64,000 nt of DNA from Moritella yayanosii (GCF_900465055.1 NZ_LS483250.1:2976001-3040000), one strand, 5' to 3'; numbered from the stretch's first letter, positions 9,793 through 28,681 are shown. The notes: a model not told the origin generated them from the sequence alone. Program-made: numbers and translations.

Positions 9793-10392
9793 TTAAATAA
9801 TAAACTCCGGACCCAAGCCAAAGCTCCACATCACCACAGTAACACCCATTGATGCGACAAATAATACTAAACCAACAGTTAATAATGATGACGCATAAAT
9901 GAAACCACGTTCTTCCGTGATATGCATAATAATCGGAACCCCGGTATACAGAGCCCGAACCGAAAATGCCACCCCAATTAATAGTGCGATCATGATCACC
10001 CAAGCAATAGGGATCAAGGCGGCAATACCAGTAATAAAGATAGGTGCAGCTGTGTATGTTGTTAGCTCTAACGCTTGAGTAAAGCTCGATGATGAGCCAA
10101 AATTGGCCGCCATCCACTGCACAAACAGCGAAAATATTGCCACAATAGCAATACTGGCAATAACCATACCGACAGCCATTATCCCTGCACTGGAGGAAGA
10201 TAAATAGGTTGTGTCACCAAAGCCAAGCTTCCAACCGGTCACGGATGCGGTATACCATGCTGATACAGCGGGTATTAACGCAAATAAGAACAGACTCACC
10301 ACTACCGATAATAAAGACTCATGGTGCGTATCAATATCAATCCATTCGTCCTTGGGCTGCACGTATAATCCCCATAAATGTTTTACTAACAT
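9793..10392 (-). CDS. Yip1-family inner membrane protein (YohC-like)
   Basis: A 199-residue protein with about five hydrophobic segments (roughly residues 27-47, 68-92, 110-135, 135-150 and 165-190) after a short soluble start, MLVKHLWGLYVQPKDEW. The layout and the start resemble the bacterial Yip1/DUF1282 family (E. coli YohC), whose function is not established. AAGGGA lies upstream of the ATG. It is a single gene between an IS1634 relic and an IS30 relic. It appears intact despite the decayed surroundings. Confidence 0.8.
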   Translation of the reverse strand: MLVKHLWGLYVQPKDEWIDIDTHHESLLSVVVSLFLFALIPAVSAWYTASVTGWKLGFGDTTYLSSSSAGIMAVGMVIASIAIVAIFSLFVQWMAANFGSSSSFTQALELTTYTAAPIFITGIAALIPIAWVIMIALLIGVAFSVRALYTGVPIIMHITEERGFIYASSLLTVGLVLFVASMGVTVVMWSFGLGPEFII

Positions 10393-10735
10393 AAGCTAAT
10401 CCCTTAATGTAAAAGTTGCATCAAATTAAGTATTAGCGAATATATTGAGATTGCCATGTGAATGGAGAACTATTATACATAATAGTGATCATAATTATAA
10501 ATTGGAACTTTAAGAATAACCGTGGTGAACGTAATATCTAGACTATAACAGCTGTATAGCGTTATTTATTTTAATTTCAGGCAAAAAAAGGCTATATATG
10601 AATACGCTGTTGCGGTGAATGCCCAGCAGCTTCTAATACACATTCCGCACGCGATTTTGGCAATTATTTCGAAGGAGTTGGCTACACGTTCGTGAAAGAT
10701 ACGTTTTGGGGCCATGATATATTTTTAAGTGTCTT
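10393..10735. other. Intergenic region upstream of the Yip1-like gene
   Basis: 343 bases. The first 100 are AT-rich and probably hold the promoter of the Yip1-like gene. Around 10600-10700 short open stretches look like decayed coding sequence, but I cannot assign them. No RNA gene seen. Confidence 0.4.
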
Positions 10736-11676
10736 GGATTCACATAGTAAGTGCATAACTTGTTGTAAGTAGATAAGACGGTTAGTTATTTATAAACTGA
10801 TCATCTTTTCTCCGGCAAGAGATGTAACAATGCAAACGTATAAACAACTAACCTGTGCGCAACGATGCCAGATTTATGCGCTAAAGAAAACTAATATTTC
10901 TCAACAAAAAATAGCGAGCATCATTGGAGCCAGTCAATCCTCTGTAAGCCGCGAGCTAAAACGTAATACAGGCAAGCGAGGTATCGTTTCAAACAAGCAC
11001 AAATGTTAACTTATAGCCGTCGATTAGCGACGATGAAGGCAACTAAAATGACACCTGAATTGATATTGCTCATCGAAAGTAAATTAGCAGACAAATGGAG
11101 CTCAGAGCAGATATCAGGTTGGCTAAGCAATGAGGTATACACAACCGTTAGCCATGAAACTATTTACCGACATGTCTGGCATGACAAACGCTTGGTGAGA
11201 ATTTGCATAGCCACTTGCGCCGCCAGGGTAAGGCTTACCAATCGAGATCAGCGAGCCAAGCAGGCAGAGGGCATATAAAAATCGCGTCAGTATTGATGAG
11301 CGGCCAACAAATTTCACGGTATCAACTCGAATTTTGGATAAACAGGCAGCAACTGTTACAGCAGCCTATTTTTCGTTGCTGATGCCCTATAAAGACGCTG
11401 TATTAACGATTACGGCTGACAATGATAAAGAGTTTGCCTACCACGAACAGGTAACGCAAGCGCTCAATGAAAATACGAACGGATTACTGCGACAATATTG
11501 GCCGAAGAAAACCGACTTCAAATTAATCTCAACCAATGAAGTTGACGAAGTGATAGTGCAGCTTAATAATAGGCCAAGAAAAAAGTTAAACTATCAGACG
11601 CCTAGCAAGTTAATGAAGATACACATGGCCGCTATCGCGGCGTAATTGAGTTATACACTTCGAAGTTGAATCTGCC
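10736..11676 (+). mobile_element. Degenerate IS30-type element
   Basis: The left end GGATTCACATAGTAAGTGCATAAC (10736-10759) resembles the reverse complement of the right end at 11650-11676 (GTTATACACTTCGAAGTTGAATC is its inner part); about 17 of 24 positions match. The interior holds pieces of an IS30 transposase. At about 0.94 kb it is shorter than the usual 1.0-1.2 kb. Confidence 0.7.
10830..11645 (+). pseudogene. IS30-family transposase, frameshifted with internal deletion
   Basis: Translation from the ATG at 10830 gives the IS30 N-terminal helix-turn-helix (LTCAQRCQIYALKKTNISQQ ... ASQSSVSRELKRN). A frameshift near 10985 moves the frame to 11003, where SRRLATMKATKMTPELI and SSEQISGWLSNEVYTTVSHETIYRHVW follow. 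A further frame change falls near 11200. The DDE core resumes at 11334 with TITADNDKEFAYHEQ and ENTNGLLRQYWPKKTDF ... LNNRPRKKLNYQTPSKL. The spacer between FAYHEQVTQALN and ENTNGLL is shorter than in intact relatives, so part of the catalytic core is missing. Confidence 0.85.
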
Positions 11677-11728
11677 AGTGAATAATAATGTAATATGAAA
11701 TTTAAATAACGCACCGCCCAATCAATAG

Positions 11729-11996
11729 CTCAAAAGAAGGATCATAATTTTTCTAAAATCATTGCTTCAACATCGAATGCCATAATGCGAATTCGCTTAC
11801 TTGCGGTCTCACATTTTGTTGATGGTAAAAGAAGAACTGAAATATAAAATTGCTTAAAAGTCAGTCGCACCAGTGTCAATAAGTGAATATCTTAATGACG
11901 GCTGGAAGGTCTCGTTGAGAAGCCACAGGCAGGCTTTATTATCGCAAGCACAGCGTGTATGGACACAACCTCTATTGCAAGTAAAATTTCAATGAA
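11729..11996 (+). pseudogene. IS630-type transposase, N-terminal relic (copy 1, 5' part)
   Basis: From CTCAAAAGAAGG onward this matches the start of the IS630 relics beside rRNA operons 2-4 for about 160 bp. It then continues with helix-turn-helix-like coding sequence (SRTSVNKW, EYLNDG, LEGLVEKPQAG in shifting frames). The rest of the gene resumes at 13072, so the element was split by the IS110-type sequence and its flank. Confidence 0.7.
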
Positions 11997-12258
11997 AATG
12001 AAGGTATGACTGCTCACGTGTATTCGGTTTCTTAAATAATGCTTTTATTTAGCATCGAACCTCAATGGCTTCATTCGCACACTAGATCCCAAGCGCTTAC
12101 ACGAGTTATTAACTCTTCGCTTCGTAAAGGTTTTTCTAGTGATGGTTTAACCTATTTTCCATCTCTCTTTTACTTTTGCAATTTTTAAATAATGTGCTTA
12201 CTATTTGTAACCTAAGTATTACCTACAACTTCGAATATGAAAATTATTTTAATACAAT
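11997..12258. other. Unassigned sequence between IS630 and IS110 relics
   Basis: About 260 AT-rich bases with no open frame of note. It may be the non-coding end of the IS110-type element or remnant target DNA. Confidence 0.4.
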
Positions 12259-13069
12259 CAACCAGCGGCCAATGTTTCTGTGTATTCGGTGTCGTTAGCA
12301 ACTAACGCCCATGAAATTCGTGCTAATTTGTTAGCAAGTGCAACGATAATAACATTTGGGTGTTTTTTTCACTCAAGTTTTTTATCCATAAACTTAAAGG
12401 GTCTGTCTTATCTTTGACATGACGAAAAGCTGCTCTCGCACCATGAACTAATACTTTCTTAAATAACCATCACCACGCTTACTAATGCCGAGTAAATTAG
12501 CACGCCCACCCGTGCTGTATTGCCTAGGAACCAAGCCTAAAGATGCTGAAAAATCTCTGCCTTTCTTAAAGTGCTTACCATCCCCAAGAGCCATTAGTAA
12601 TGCACTGCAGACCAAAGGACCAATCCCGATAACTTTCATCAACTTTTTTCCTATGGGATTCGTTGCAACATTATTTTTAATTTTTGCTGTCAGTAAATCA
12701 ATTCTTTCATCTACAAGAATTAAATCTTCCTGGAGCGTGAGCAACAAAGCCCTAAAATAAAATATTAAACCGTTGTCGGATTCTTCTAACCACATTGGTA
12801 TCGCTTTTCGTAAATAAGCGATACCAATAGGCGCTACAATACCGTATTCACTGACGAGCCCTCTTATTTTATTTGCTTTTGCAGTTCTGTGGCAAATTAA
12901 TTCTTCACGAACACGATGCTTAGATTGAATATCTTGTTGCTCAACTGTTTTTATATTAACAAAACGCATATTAGGTCGACTGATTGCTTCACAAATGGCT
13001 TCAGCGTCATTTTTGTTTGTTTTAACATAAGGTTTAACAAACCAAGTGCTGTGAGCTCTCTTGCCCAAT
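12259..13069 (-). pseudogene. IS110-family transposase, 5'-truncated and frameshifted
   Basis: The central part (206 aa open frame, 13068-12448) has the IS110 pattern: FVKPYVKTNKNDAEAICEA, then the C-terminal transposase_20 region KLMKVIGIGPLVCSALL and FSASLGLVPRQYSTGGRANLLGISKRGD. After LRK at about 12447 the frame shifts, and the C-terminal end continues to a stop at 12259 (SWALVANDTEYTETLAAG). At the 5' end a trace of WARELTALG precedes a small in-gene deletion. The DEDD catalytic N-terminus is absent, because the sequence joins the IS630 relic at about 13070. Confidence 0.85.
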
Positions 13070-13071
13070 AA

Positions 13072-13727
13072 TTAGCTGAACCACAAGGTGGGCGATTACA
13101 AGGTAAAGATATCCAGCGTTATATTTTCGCTGAATTTGATGTGCTTTTAAAAAAATTTCAAATGGAAACGATCCTTAAGATCCCCAGCATGTGGTTTTAA
13201 AAGACGTTGAAATCTGGTTTCAGGATGAAGCACGATTTGGCCAGCGTAGAATATTGGCTGAAAAAGGCACGAGACCTCGTGTTGTCCAGCAGCAAAAATT
13301 TGGATATGCCTACCTTTTTGGTGCTGTCTGCGTGAATAACGGAAAAACAGAAGCCGTGATAGCCCCATTCAGTAATATGGAATATATGCATGAGCATCTC
13401 AAATTAATTTCACCATCAACGCTGTCAGGTAAACACGCAGTGGTCATAATGGATCAAGCAAGTTGGCATCAACAACATTTAGATAATGAATTTAAAAATC
13501 TAACTATTATCCATATTCCCTCGTACTCACCAGAATTAAATCCAATTGAGCAAGTATGGCGTTGGTTACGAAAAAATGAATTAGCGAACCGATGCTTTAG
13601 TGGATATGAGGACATTGTAAATAGATGTAGCGATGCTTGGAATAGGTTTTGTGAAGATAAACGCAGAGTGATTTCACTCTGCTTTAGAGATTGGACAAAC
13701 TTGACCAGCTAATTATAGGAATTGGTA
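13072..13727 (+). pseudogene. IS630-type transposase, C-terminal relic (copy 1, 3' part)
   Basis: It begins with LAEPQGGRLQGKDIQRYIFAEFDVL, then shows a deletion relative to the copies near operons 2-4 (the YQKINTYHLLHELNLSW part is missing). The 173-residue frame 13191-13712 then carries the DDE_3 core: VEIWFQDEARFGQ, HAVVIMDQASWHQ, and IIHIPSYSPELNPIEQVWRWLRKNELANR. Four codons (YNTT) are lost after FGQ. This is the only copy that retains the C-terminal tail to NLTS. It ends at GGAATTGGTA, next to a tRNA-Asp remnant. Confidence 0.85.
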
Positions 13728-13728
13728 T

Positions 13729-13748
13729 TACCGCTCCGCACAATCTGT
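13729..13748 (-). pseudogene. 5' remnant of a second tRNA-Asp gene
   Basis: TACCGCTCCGCACAATCTGT matches the 5' end and leader of the intact tRNA-Asp (13887-13906) at 19 of 20 positions. Read on the minus strand it is a leader followed by GGAGCGGTA, the first nine bases of a tRNA-Asp. The gene stops at a TA next to the IS630 relic, and IS630 elements target TA. Confidence 0.6.
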
Positions 13749-13777
13749 TCGGTACTTTACCACTGAATTTCAGGCAC

Positions 13778-13805
13778 AAAAAAAACCTGCATCTTTCGAT
13801 TCAGG
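13778..13805 (-). terminator. Terminator after tRNA-Asp of rRNA operon 1
   Basis: On the minus strand CCTGAATC and GATGCAGG pair around GAAA (one mismatch), followed by T8. It lies 14 bp past the tRNA-Asp CCA end and should end the 16S-23S-5S-tRNA-Asp transcript. Confidence 0.8.
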
Positions 13806-13818
13806 CTTTCGTTGTTGT

Positions 13819-13895
13819 TGGCGGAGTGGACGGGACTCGAACCCGCGACCCCCGGCGTGACAGGCCGGTATTCTAACCAACTGAACTACCACTCC
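13819..13895 (-). tRNA. tRNA-Asp (GTC)
   Basis: A 77-nt cloverleaf with encoded CCA. The acceptor stem GGAGTGG/CCACTCC is perfect, the anticodon loop CTGTCAC gives anticodon GTC, and the T arm has GGGTTCGAGTCCC. It lies 70 bp downstream of the operon 1 5S gene on the same strand and is probably processed from the rRNA transcript. It is the only tRNA-Asp in the window; operons 2-4 lack it. Confidence 0.97.
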
Positions 13896-13965
13896 GCACA
13901 ATCTGTGCTAATGTTTCCATCAGTCTATTCTTGTTTACCCAAGACTTCGTCTTGAATAAAAAATG

Positions 13966-14085
13966 GCGCTTGGCAATGCCCTACTCTCACATGGGGAGAC
14001 CCCACACTACCATCGGCGTTATTACGTTTCACTTCTGAGTTCGGGATGGGATCAGGTGGGGCCGCAACACTATGGTCACCAAGCA
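13966..14085 (-). rRNA. rrf: 5S rRNA, operon 1
   Basis: A 120-nt gene, 5' TGCTTGGTGACC and 3' CCAAGCGC, whose ends pair. It is followed by tRNA-Asp, unlike the other three operons. The 5S-23S spacer matches operon 3. Confidence 0.96.
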
Positions 14086-14235
14086 AATCTGGTTTGCTTT
14101 CTATAAGAAAATTAATTTCTATTGTTAATCTGAAAAGCTATAAATAAAGAAGTCTTTAAACCCTATCTTGCGATAAATAGTCGTGTTCAATCGTATTCTT
14201 AAGTCATATTTCAATTAATCATACTTTAATTTGTA

Positions 14236-17128
<2,893 letters not shown>

Positions 17129-17419
17129 ATACAATCTAAAGTCGACCGTACAATTGAAATAACTAGGTATTATCTAGTTTTTTTCGCCTCAAGAATACTC
17201 AAGAACACTCTATTGTTATTGCCAAAGCAATAACGTGTTTTAAGAACTTCTTTATTTATTCAGCTTTCCAAATTTTTAAAGAGCAATTTGCTAAAAAGCA
17301 AAGATAAACATTGTATTGTTTATCTTTGCTTTCTCGCGTCTTACGATGAGTAAGACATACTTTTCAACTTTCTATTCAAGCAATTTGTGTGGGCACTTAC
17401 AAAAATTAACAACTTTACG

Positions 17420-18963
<1,544 letters not shown>

Positions 18964-19199
18964 AAAAGTTTTTGACTAATTGCCTAAGCAATTAAGTCGG
19001 CTCAATGAATTCTGTACTTCAACAATAAAACCGAAGTTCTATTGTTTATAAAACTACCATCTTTCGATTTAAGTTTATGTTCACAATTACATTGATATAA
19101 TATTTGGTCATTATATCTCTGCAAGTGCTCACACAGATTGCTTGAATAAATTGTTAAAGAGCGTTGACCTTGACGCCTTGCGTCGTAGTCAGGCTGCGT

Positions 19200-19348
19200 A
19201 TTATACGCAAACCAAATTCGAAGTCAAGCACATATTCATGCTTTATTCAGGACGTTTAAAAAGTAACCGAAGTTGCTTTTAACACCTTACTGAACGACAT
19301 TCGCCGTGTCAGTGAGATGCATTATAGGGATTTAGATCACATTGGCAA
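19200..19348 (-). promoter_or_regulatory. rRNA operon 1 promoters P1 and P2 with leader boxA
   Basis: P1: TTGCCA (19348-19343), 16 bp, TATAAT (19326-19321). P2: TTGACT (19227-19222), 16 bp, TATAAT (19205-19200). The tandem arrangement is that of E. coli rrn operons, with a 16-bp spacer in both. Downstream in the leader, GCTCTTTAACA (19162-19152) is an antitermination boxA. Confidence 0.85.
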
Positions 19349-19729
19349 TCCATTTTATGCACTTATATTGATTTAATATTTAACGCAGAAAAAACCAGCA
19401 ATAACACGCACATTAATGATCACGATTCATACGAACGATGATAATTCCAGCGTATTCGATACACCGACACAACCACTGCGTGCTGACCTCAATAACAAAA
19501 GTAACGACCAAGGTTATTTAGTCTAGTCGCGACCTATCAATAACGCCACAAATACGCAAAATAAATAAAAATGACGGTTAATTGTAAAAACTCGTCATTC
19601 CAATTAGAAATAAATGCCATCGTTAATGTATATGTTGGACTAAAAATAATGAATATTCATTCTCATGATTGATGCAGCTAATACGAAATAATAAATATGG
19701 CCTTAAATACATAAAAACTGCCTACAGCG
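19349..19729. other. Upstream flank of rRNA operon 1
   Basis: About 380 AT-rich bases with no gene. The part nearest P1 should hold UP-element and Fis sites. The first 220 bp are shared with operons 2 and 3. The next roughly 130 bp are shared with operon 3 only. The last part before the IS (AATAATAAATATGGCC to GCCTACAGCG) is shared by all three. Confidence 0.6.
19720..19729. repeat. Left target-site duplication of IS4 copy 2
   Basis: GCCTACAGCG, repeated exactly at 21146-21155 after the element. The unoccupied site is at 27892-27901. Confidence 0.93.
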
Positions 19730-19780
19730 TAATGCCGATCAGTTAAGCTTAAATATCTTGCTTTTTTAGTAAATGAGATC

Positions 19781-19813
19781 AAAATCCGGTGATCAGAACT
19801 CACCGGATTTTTT
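19781..19813 (+). terminator. Terminator-like hairpin before the transposase start (IS4 copy 2)
   Basis: Same 12-bp stem, 7-nt loop and T6 as in copy 1, ending at the base before the ATG. Confidence 0.75.
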
Positions 19814-21136
19814 ATGCAACTTTCCACAGCTCTTTCTTTAGTTAACTCAAATAATGTCACTGAGTTTCAGAATTTAACCGACATTCTCTCTCCCGAAATA
19901 ATTGATGCTGGACTAAAAGAAAACGGTGTTGCTACTATTCGAAAGCGTAAACTACCAATGGAAAATATGGTATGGGCAGTTATTGGCATGGCGCTATTTC
20001 GAAAATTCCCTATGCGCCAGCTACTTAACCAATTAGATATTATTTTACCTAGTGGTATGCCGTATGTAGCTTCTAGTGCCGTCACGCAAGCACGAAAAAA
20101 ACTAGGAAGTAAAGTCATTGAATCTGTCTTTCAGCAAACCCAAAAACAATGGAATCAATCTGCTAACCACGGAAACTGGTGTGGATTAAATTTATTAGGT
20201 GTCGACGGTGTTGTATGGCGAACGCCAGATACTGATGAAAACAGTAAAGGGTTCGCTAGAACGGGCTCTCAACATGGTAAAGCAAGTTACCCTCAAGTTC
20301 GCATGGTATGTCAGATGGAACTAACGAGCCATTTATTAACAAACAGTGTTTTTGATAGCGTTGAAGTTAACGAGATGAATCTTGCCTTAGGATTAATTGA
20401 TAATACCCCTGATCACAGCCTGACATTATTCGACAGAGGCTTTTATTCATTAGGTTTGTTGCATCGTTGGCAAACAACGGGTGAGATGCGTCACTGGTTA
20501 ATTCCGCTTAAAAAGAACACTCAATATGAAGTGATTAGAAGTTTTGGACGACAAGATAAACTCATCAAACTAACAACTACACCTCAATCACGCAAAAAGT
20601 TCCCTGAACTACCAAAGACAATGGAAGCTCGTCTATTAACAAGAAAAATCAAAGGGAAAGATGTCCAGATCCTGACATCGATGACAGACCCAATGCGTTT
20701 TCCGCCAGCTGATATAATCGATTTATATGCACATCGTTGGGAAATTGAACTTGGATTCAGAGAAATGAAACAATCGTTATTAGACAACCGATTTACTTTA
20801 CGAAGTAATCAGCCAGAACTCATTAGGCAAGAGTTATGGGGCATATTACTTGCGTATAATTTAATACGCTATCAGATGGTGCTAATGGCAACATCACTCG
20901 ATGACATCCACCCAAATCAATTAAGTTTTCATGGTGCTTCGATGCACATCATTCATGAGCTAACTCAATTATCATTTTGTACTCCAGGGAATATACCTAA
21001 GTACACAATGAATATTACTCAGGCTGCCAAGCAATTTATTTTACCAAATCGGCGAGAGAGGAAATATCCAAGGTTGTTGAAATGCTCAAAGGATAGGTAT
21101 CCCGTGAAAAAAAGAAATGCCGTTCACCTTAAGTGA
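19814..21136 (+). CDS. IS4-family transposase (copy 2)
   Basis: The 440-residue protein is identical to copy 1, with D131, D207 and E312 in the YREK motif. The element is complete with both ends, so it is a candidate for activity. Any expression must come from a promoter inside the 50 bp before the hairpin or must escape termination. Confidence 0.95.
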   Translation: MQLSTALSLVNSNNVTEFQNLTDILSPEIIDAGLKENGVATIRKRKLPMENMVWAVIGMALFRKFPMRQLLNQLDIILPSGMPYVASSAVTQARKKLGSKVIESVFQQTQKQWNQSANHGNWCGLNLLGVDGVVWRTPDTDENSKGFARTGSQHGKASYPQVRMVCQMELTSHLLTNSVFDSVEVNEMNLALGLIDNTPDHSLTLFDRGFYSLGLLHRWQTTGEMRHWLIPLKKNTQYEVIRSFGRQDKLIKLTTTPQSRKKFPELPKTMEARLLTRKIKGKDVQILTSMTDPMRFPPADIIDLYAHRWEIELGFREMKQSLLDNRFTLRSNQPELIRQELWGILLAYNLIRYQMVLMATSLDDIHPNQLSFHGASMHIIHELTQLSFCTPGNIPKYTMNITQAAKQFILPNRRERKYPRLLKCSKDRYPVKKRNAVHLK

Positions 21137-21145
21137 ACGGCATTA

Positions 21146-21258
21146 GCCTACAGCGGGGTTCTATTGTCTATCGCCAGGTTTCATCACACCAGAGCGGTGC
21201 TTGTAATTTAGCACGAGCAATAATACCCATCCCTTTAATTTTATGATCTAATATGCGT
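21146..21258. other. Target-site flank between IS4 copy 2 and the IS630 relic
   Basis: It starts with the right target duplication GCCTACAGCG (21146-21155). The rest is repeated at 27902-28004 and 35911-36013. Read on the minus strand it contains an open fragment, KGMGIIARAKLQAPLWCDET, which looks like the decayed end of a gene I cannot identify. Confidence 0.5.
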
Positions 21259-21985
21259 CTCAAAAGAAGGTACATAATTTTTCTAAAATCATTGCTTCAA
21301 CATCGAATACCAAAATGCGAATTCGCTTACTTGTGGTCTCACATTTTGTTGATGGTAAAAGCAGAACTGAAATATAAAATTGCTTAAAAGTCAGTCGCAC
21401 CAGTGTCAATAAGTGAATTTGATGTGCTTTACCAAAAAATCAATACCTATCACTTGCTGCATGAACTGAACTTAAGTTGGATCACGACACGTTCAAAGCA
21501 TCCCCGACAGCCATTGGAAGCTCAAGATACTTTTAAAAAAATCCCCAATGGAAACGATCCTTAAGATCCCCGGGCATGTGGCTTTAAAAAACGTTGAAAT
21601 CTGGTTTCAGGATGAAGCACGATTTGGCCAGTATAATACAACCTTTCGAATATTGGCTGAAAAAGGCGCAAGACCTCGTGTTGTCCAGCACCAAAATTTT
21701 GGATATGCCTACCTTTTTGGTGCTGTCTGCGTGAATAACGGAAAAATAGAAGCCATGATAACCCCATTCAGTAATATGGAATATATGCATGAGCATCTCA
21801 AATTAATTTCACCATCAACGCAGCCAGGTAAACACGCAGTGGTCATAATGGATCAAACAAGTTGGCATCAACAACATTTAGATAATGAATTTGAAAATCT
21901 AACTATTATCCATATTCCCCCGTACTCACCAGAATTAAATCCAATTGAGCAAGTATGGTGTTGGTTACGAAAAAAGGAATTGGTA
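21259..21985 (+). pseudogene. IS630-type transposase relic (copy 2)
   Basis: After about 160 bp of N-terminal sequence there is a deletion joining it to EFDVLYQKINTYHLLHELNLSWITT. Then comes the DDE_3 core in a 146-residue frame (21548-21988): VEIWFQDEARFGQYNTT, HAVVIMDQTSWHQ, IPPYSPELNPIEQVWCWLRKKEL. The C-terminal tail present in copy 1 is missing through a deletion between GAATT repeats. Not functional. Confidence 0.88.
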
Positions 21986-22018
21986 TAATCCTGTAGCCAT
22001 AAATTACAGACACAAAAA

Positions 22019-22044
22019 AGCCGACATCAGTAATGATGTCGGCT
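22019..22044 (-). terminator. Terminator of rRNA operon 2
   Basis: AGCCGACATCA and TGATGTCGGCT (11 bp) pair around GTAA. On the minus strand the hairpin is followed by a T-run (complement of 22014-22018). It lies 12 bp past the 5S gene. Confidence 0.9.
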
Positions 22045-22056
22045 TTCTCTAATTTG

Positions 22057-22176
22057 GCGCTTGGCAATGCCCTACTCTCACATGGGGAGACCCCACACTA
22101 CCATCGGCGTTATTACGTTTCACTTCTGAGTTCGGGATGGGATCAGGTGGGGCCGCAACACTATGGTCACCAAGCA
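22057..22176 (-). rRNA. rrf: 5S rRNA, operon 2
   Basis: 120 nt, same sequence as operon 1 by eye. The 5S-23S spacer is shorter than in the other operons and differs in the segment AAACATAAAGTG near 22250. Confidence 0.96.
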
Positions 22177-22310
22177 AATCTGGTTTGCTTTCTATAAGAA
22201 AATTAATTTCTATTGTTAATCTGAAAAGCTATAAATAAAGAAGTCTTTAAAACATAAAGTGTTCAATCTATTCTTAAGTCATATTTCAATTAATCATACT
22301 TTAATTTGTA

Positions 22311-25203
<2,893 letters not shown>

Positions 25204-25422
25204 ATACAATCTAAAGTCGACCGTACAATTGAAATAACTAGGTATTATCTAGTTTTTTTCGCCTCAAGAATACTCAAGAACACTCTATTGTTATTGCCAA
25301 AGCAATAACGTGTTTTAAGAACTTCTTTATTTATTCAGCTTTCCAAATTTTTAAAGAGCAATTTGCTAAAAAGCAAAGATAAACATTACTGCTTAGCTTT
25401 GATTTTTAATCAGAAAGAAAAG

Positions 25423-25498
25423 TGGTATCCCGTACGAGATTTGAACTCGTGTTACCGCCGTGAAAGGGCGGTGTCCTAGGCCTCTAGACGAACAGGAC
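25423..25498 (-). tRNA. tRNA-Glu (TTC) in the operon 2 spacer
   Basis: A 76-nt cloverleaf with encoded CCA. Anticodon loop CTTTCAC gives TTC. Acceptor stem GTCCTGT/ACGGGAT has a G-U closing pair and a G-U inside. T arm ACGAG-TTCAAAT-CTCGT. It lies between 16S and 23S and is transcribed with them. Operons 1 and 3 have no tRNA here. Confidence 0.97.
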
Positions 25499-25618
25499 AC
25501 TATTTACTTTCTACGGTTGGATTTCATCCCAACCGTTGCCTTATTTTCATAAGACGTGCAATTTAATTTTCTATTCAAGCAATTTGTGTGGACACTTACA
25601 AAAATTAACAACTTTACG

Positions 25619-27162
<1,544 letters not shown>

Positions 27163-27399
27163 AAAAGTTTTTGACTAACTGCCTAAGCAATTAAGTCGGC
27201 TCAATGAATTCTGTACTTCAACAATAAAACCAAAGTTCTATTGTTTATAAAACTATCATCTTTCGATTTAAGTTTAATGTTCACAATTACATTGATATAA
27301 TATTTGGTCATTATATCTCTGCAAGTGCTCACACAGATTGCTTGAATAAATTGTTAAAGAGCGTTGACCTTGACGCCTTGCGTCGTAGTCAGGCTGCGT

Positions 27400-27549
27400 A
27401 TTATACGCAAACCAAATTCGAAGTCAAGCACATATTCATGCTTTATTCAGGACGTTTAAAAAGTAACCGAAGTTGCTTTTTAACACCTTACTGAACGACG
27501 TTCGCCGTGTCAGTGAGATGCATTATAGGGATTTAGATCACATTGGCAA
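27400..27549 (-). promoter_or_regulatory. rRNA operon 2 promoters P1 and P2 with leader boxA
   Basis: P1: TTGCCA (27549-27544), 16 bp, TATAAT (27527-27522). P2: TTGACT (27427-27422), 16 bp, TATAAT (27405-27400). boxA GCTCTTTAACA at 27362-27352. Same as operons 1 and 3. Confidence 0.85.
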
Positions 27550-27891
27550 TCCATTTTATGCACTTATATTGATTTAATATTTAACGCAGAAAAAACCAGC
27601 AATAACACGCACATTAATGATCACGATTCATACGAACGATGATAATTCCAGCGTATTCGATACACCGACACAACCACTGCGTGCTGACCTCAATAACAAA
27701 AGTAACGACCAAGGTTATTTAGTCTAGTCGCGACCTATCAATAACGCCACAAATACGCAAAATAAATACACTTTACCCGTGAATAATGAGGTCGCTCACG
27801 AAAAAAGAGTCGCGAAACACTGCTTAATGTAAAAATTAGCCACTATTTCGTTATAACAAATAATAAAAATGGCCTTAAATACATAAAAACT
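27550..27891. other. Upstream flank of rRNA operon 2
   Basis: No gene seen. The first 220 bp match operons 1 and 3. From CACTTTACCCGTG (about 27768) to about 27865 the sequence is different from them, then all three match again. This is a mosaic block. Confidence 0.6.
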
Positions 27892-27901
27892 GCCTACAGC
27901 G
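27892..27901. repeat. Unoccupied IS4 target site
   Basis: A single GCCTACAGCG in the sequence context that surrounds IS4 copies 2 and 3 (AAAACT before, GGGTTCTATTG after). It is the pre-insertion state of that target. Confidence 0.93.
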
Positions 27902-28004
27902 GGGTTCTATTGTCTATCGCCAGGTTTCATCACACCAGAGCGGTGCTTGTAATTTAGCACGAGCAATAATACCCATCCCTTTAATTTTATGATCTAATAT
28001 GCGT

Positions 28005-28648
28005 CTCAAAAGAAGGTACATAATTTTTCTAAAATCATTGCTTCAACATCGAATACCAAAATGCGAATTCGCTTACTTGTGGTCTCACATTTTGTTGATG
28101 GTAAAAGCAGAACTGAAATATAAAATTGCTTAAAAGTCAGTCGCACCAGTGTCAATAAGTGAATTTGATGTGCTTTACCAAAAAATCAATACCTATCACT
28201 TGCTGCATGAACTGAACTTAAGTTGGATCACGACACGTTCAAAGCATCCCCGACAGCCATTGGAAGCTCAAGATACTTTTAAAAAAATCCCCAATGGAAA
28301 CGATCCTTAAGATCCCCGGGCATGTGGCTTTAAAAAACGTTGAAATCTGGTTTCAGGATGAAGCACGATTTGGCCAGTATAATACAACCTTTCGAATATT
28401 GGCTGAAAAAGGCGCAAGACCTCGTGTTGTCCAGCACCAAAATTTTGGATATGCCTACCTTTTTGGTGCTGTCTGCGTGAATAACGGAAAAATAGAAGCC
28501 ATGATAACCCCATTCAGTAATATGGAATATATGCATGAACATCTCAAATTAATTTGAAAATCTAACTATTATCCATATTCCCCCGTACTCACCAGAATTA
28601 AATCCAATTGAGCAAGTATGGAGTTGGTTACGAAAAAAGGAATTGGTA
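28005..28648 (+). pseudogene. IS630-type transposase relic (copy 3)
   Basis: As copy 2, but with a further 83-bp deletion between AATTT repeats (homologous to 21805 and 21888), which removes HAVVIMDQTSWHQ. The frame stops at 28557. Small point differences from copies 2 and 4: GAACATC for GAGCATC, and GGAGTTGG for GGTGTTGG. Confidence 0.88.
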
Positions 28649-28681
28649 TAATCCTGTAGCCATAAATTACAGACACAAAAA

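Larger units (their letters stand above)
19730..21145 (+). mobile_element. IS4-family insertion sequence, copy 2 (complete, 1416 bp)
   Basis: Imperfect terminal inverted repeats: left TAATGCCGATCAGTTAAG, right (minus strand) TAATGCCGTTCACTTAAG, 16 of 18 identical. 10-bp direct repeats GCCTACAGCG flank it. It is oriented against the rRNA operons, between operon 1's upstream flank and the IS630 relic. Confidence 0.97.

Noticed and set aside
9749-10117. 122-codon minus-strand frame overlapping the Yip1-like gene
   Set aside because: Out-of-frame reading of the real gene; rich in Cys, Tyr and His as shadows of hydrophobic codons often are.
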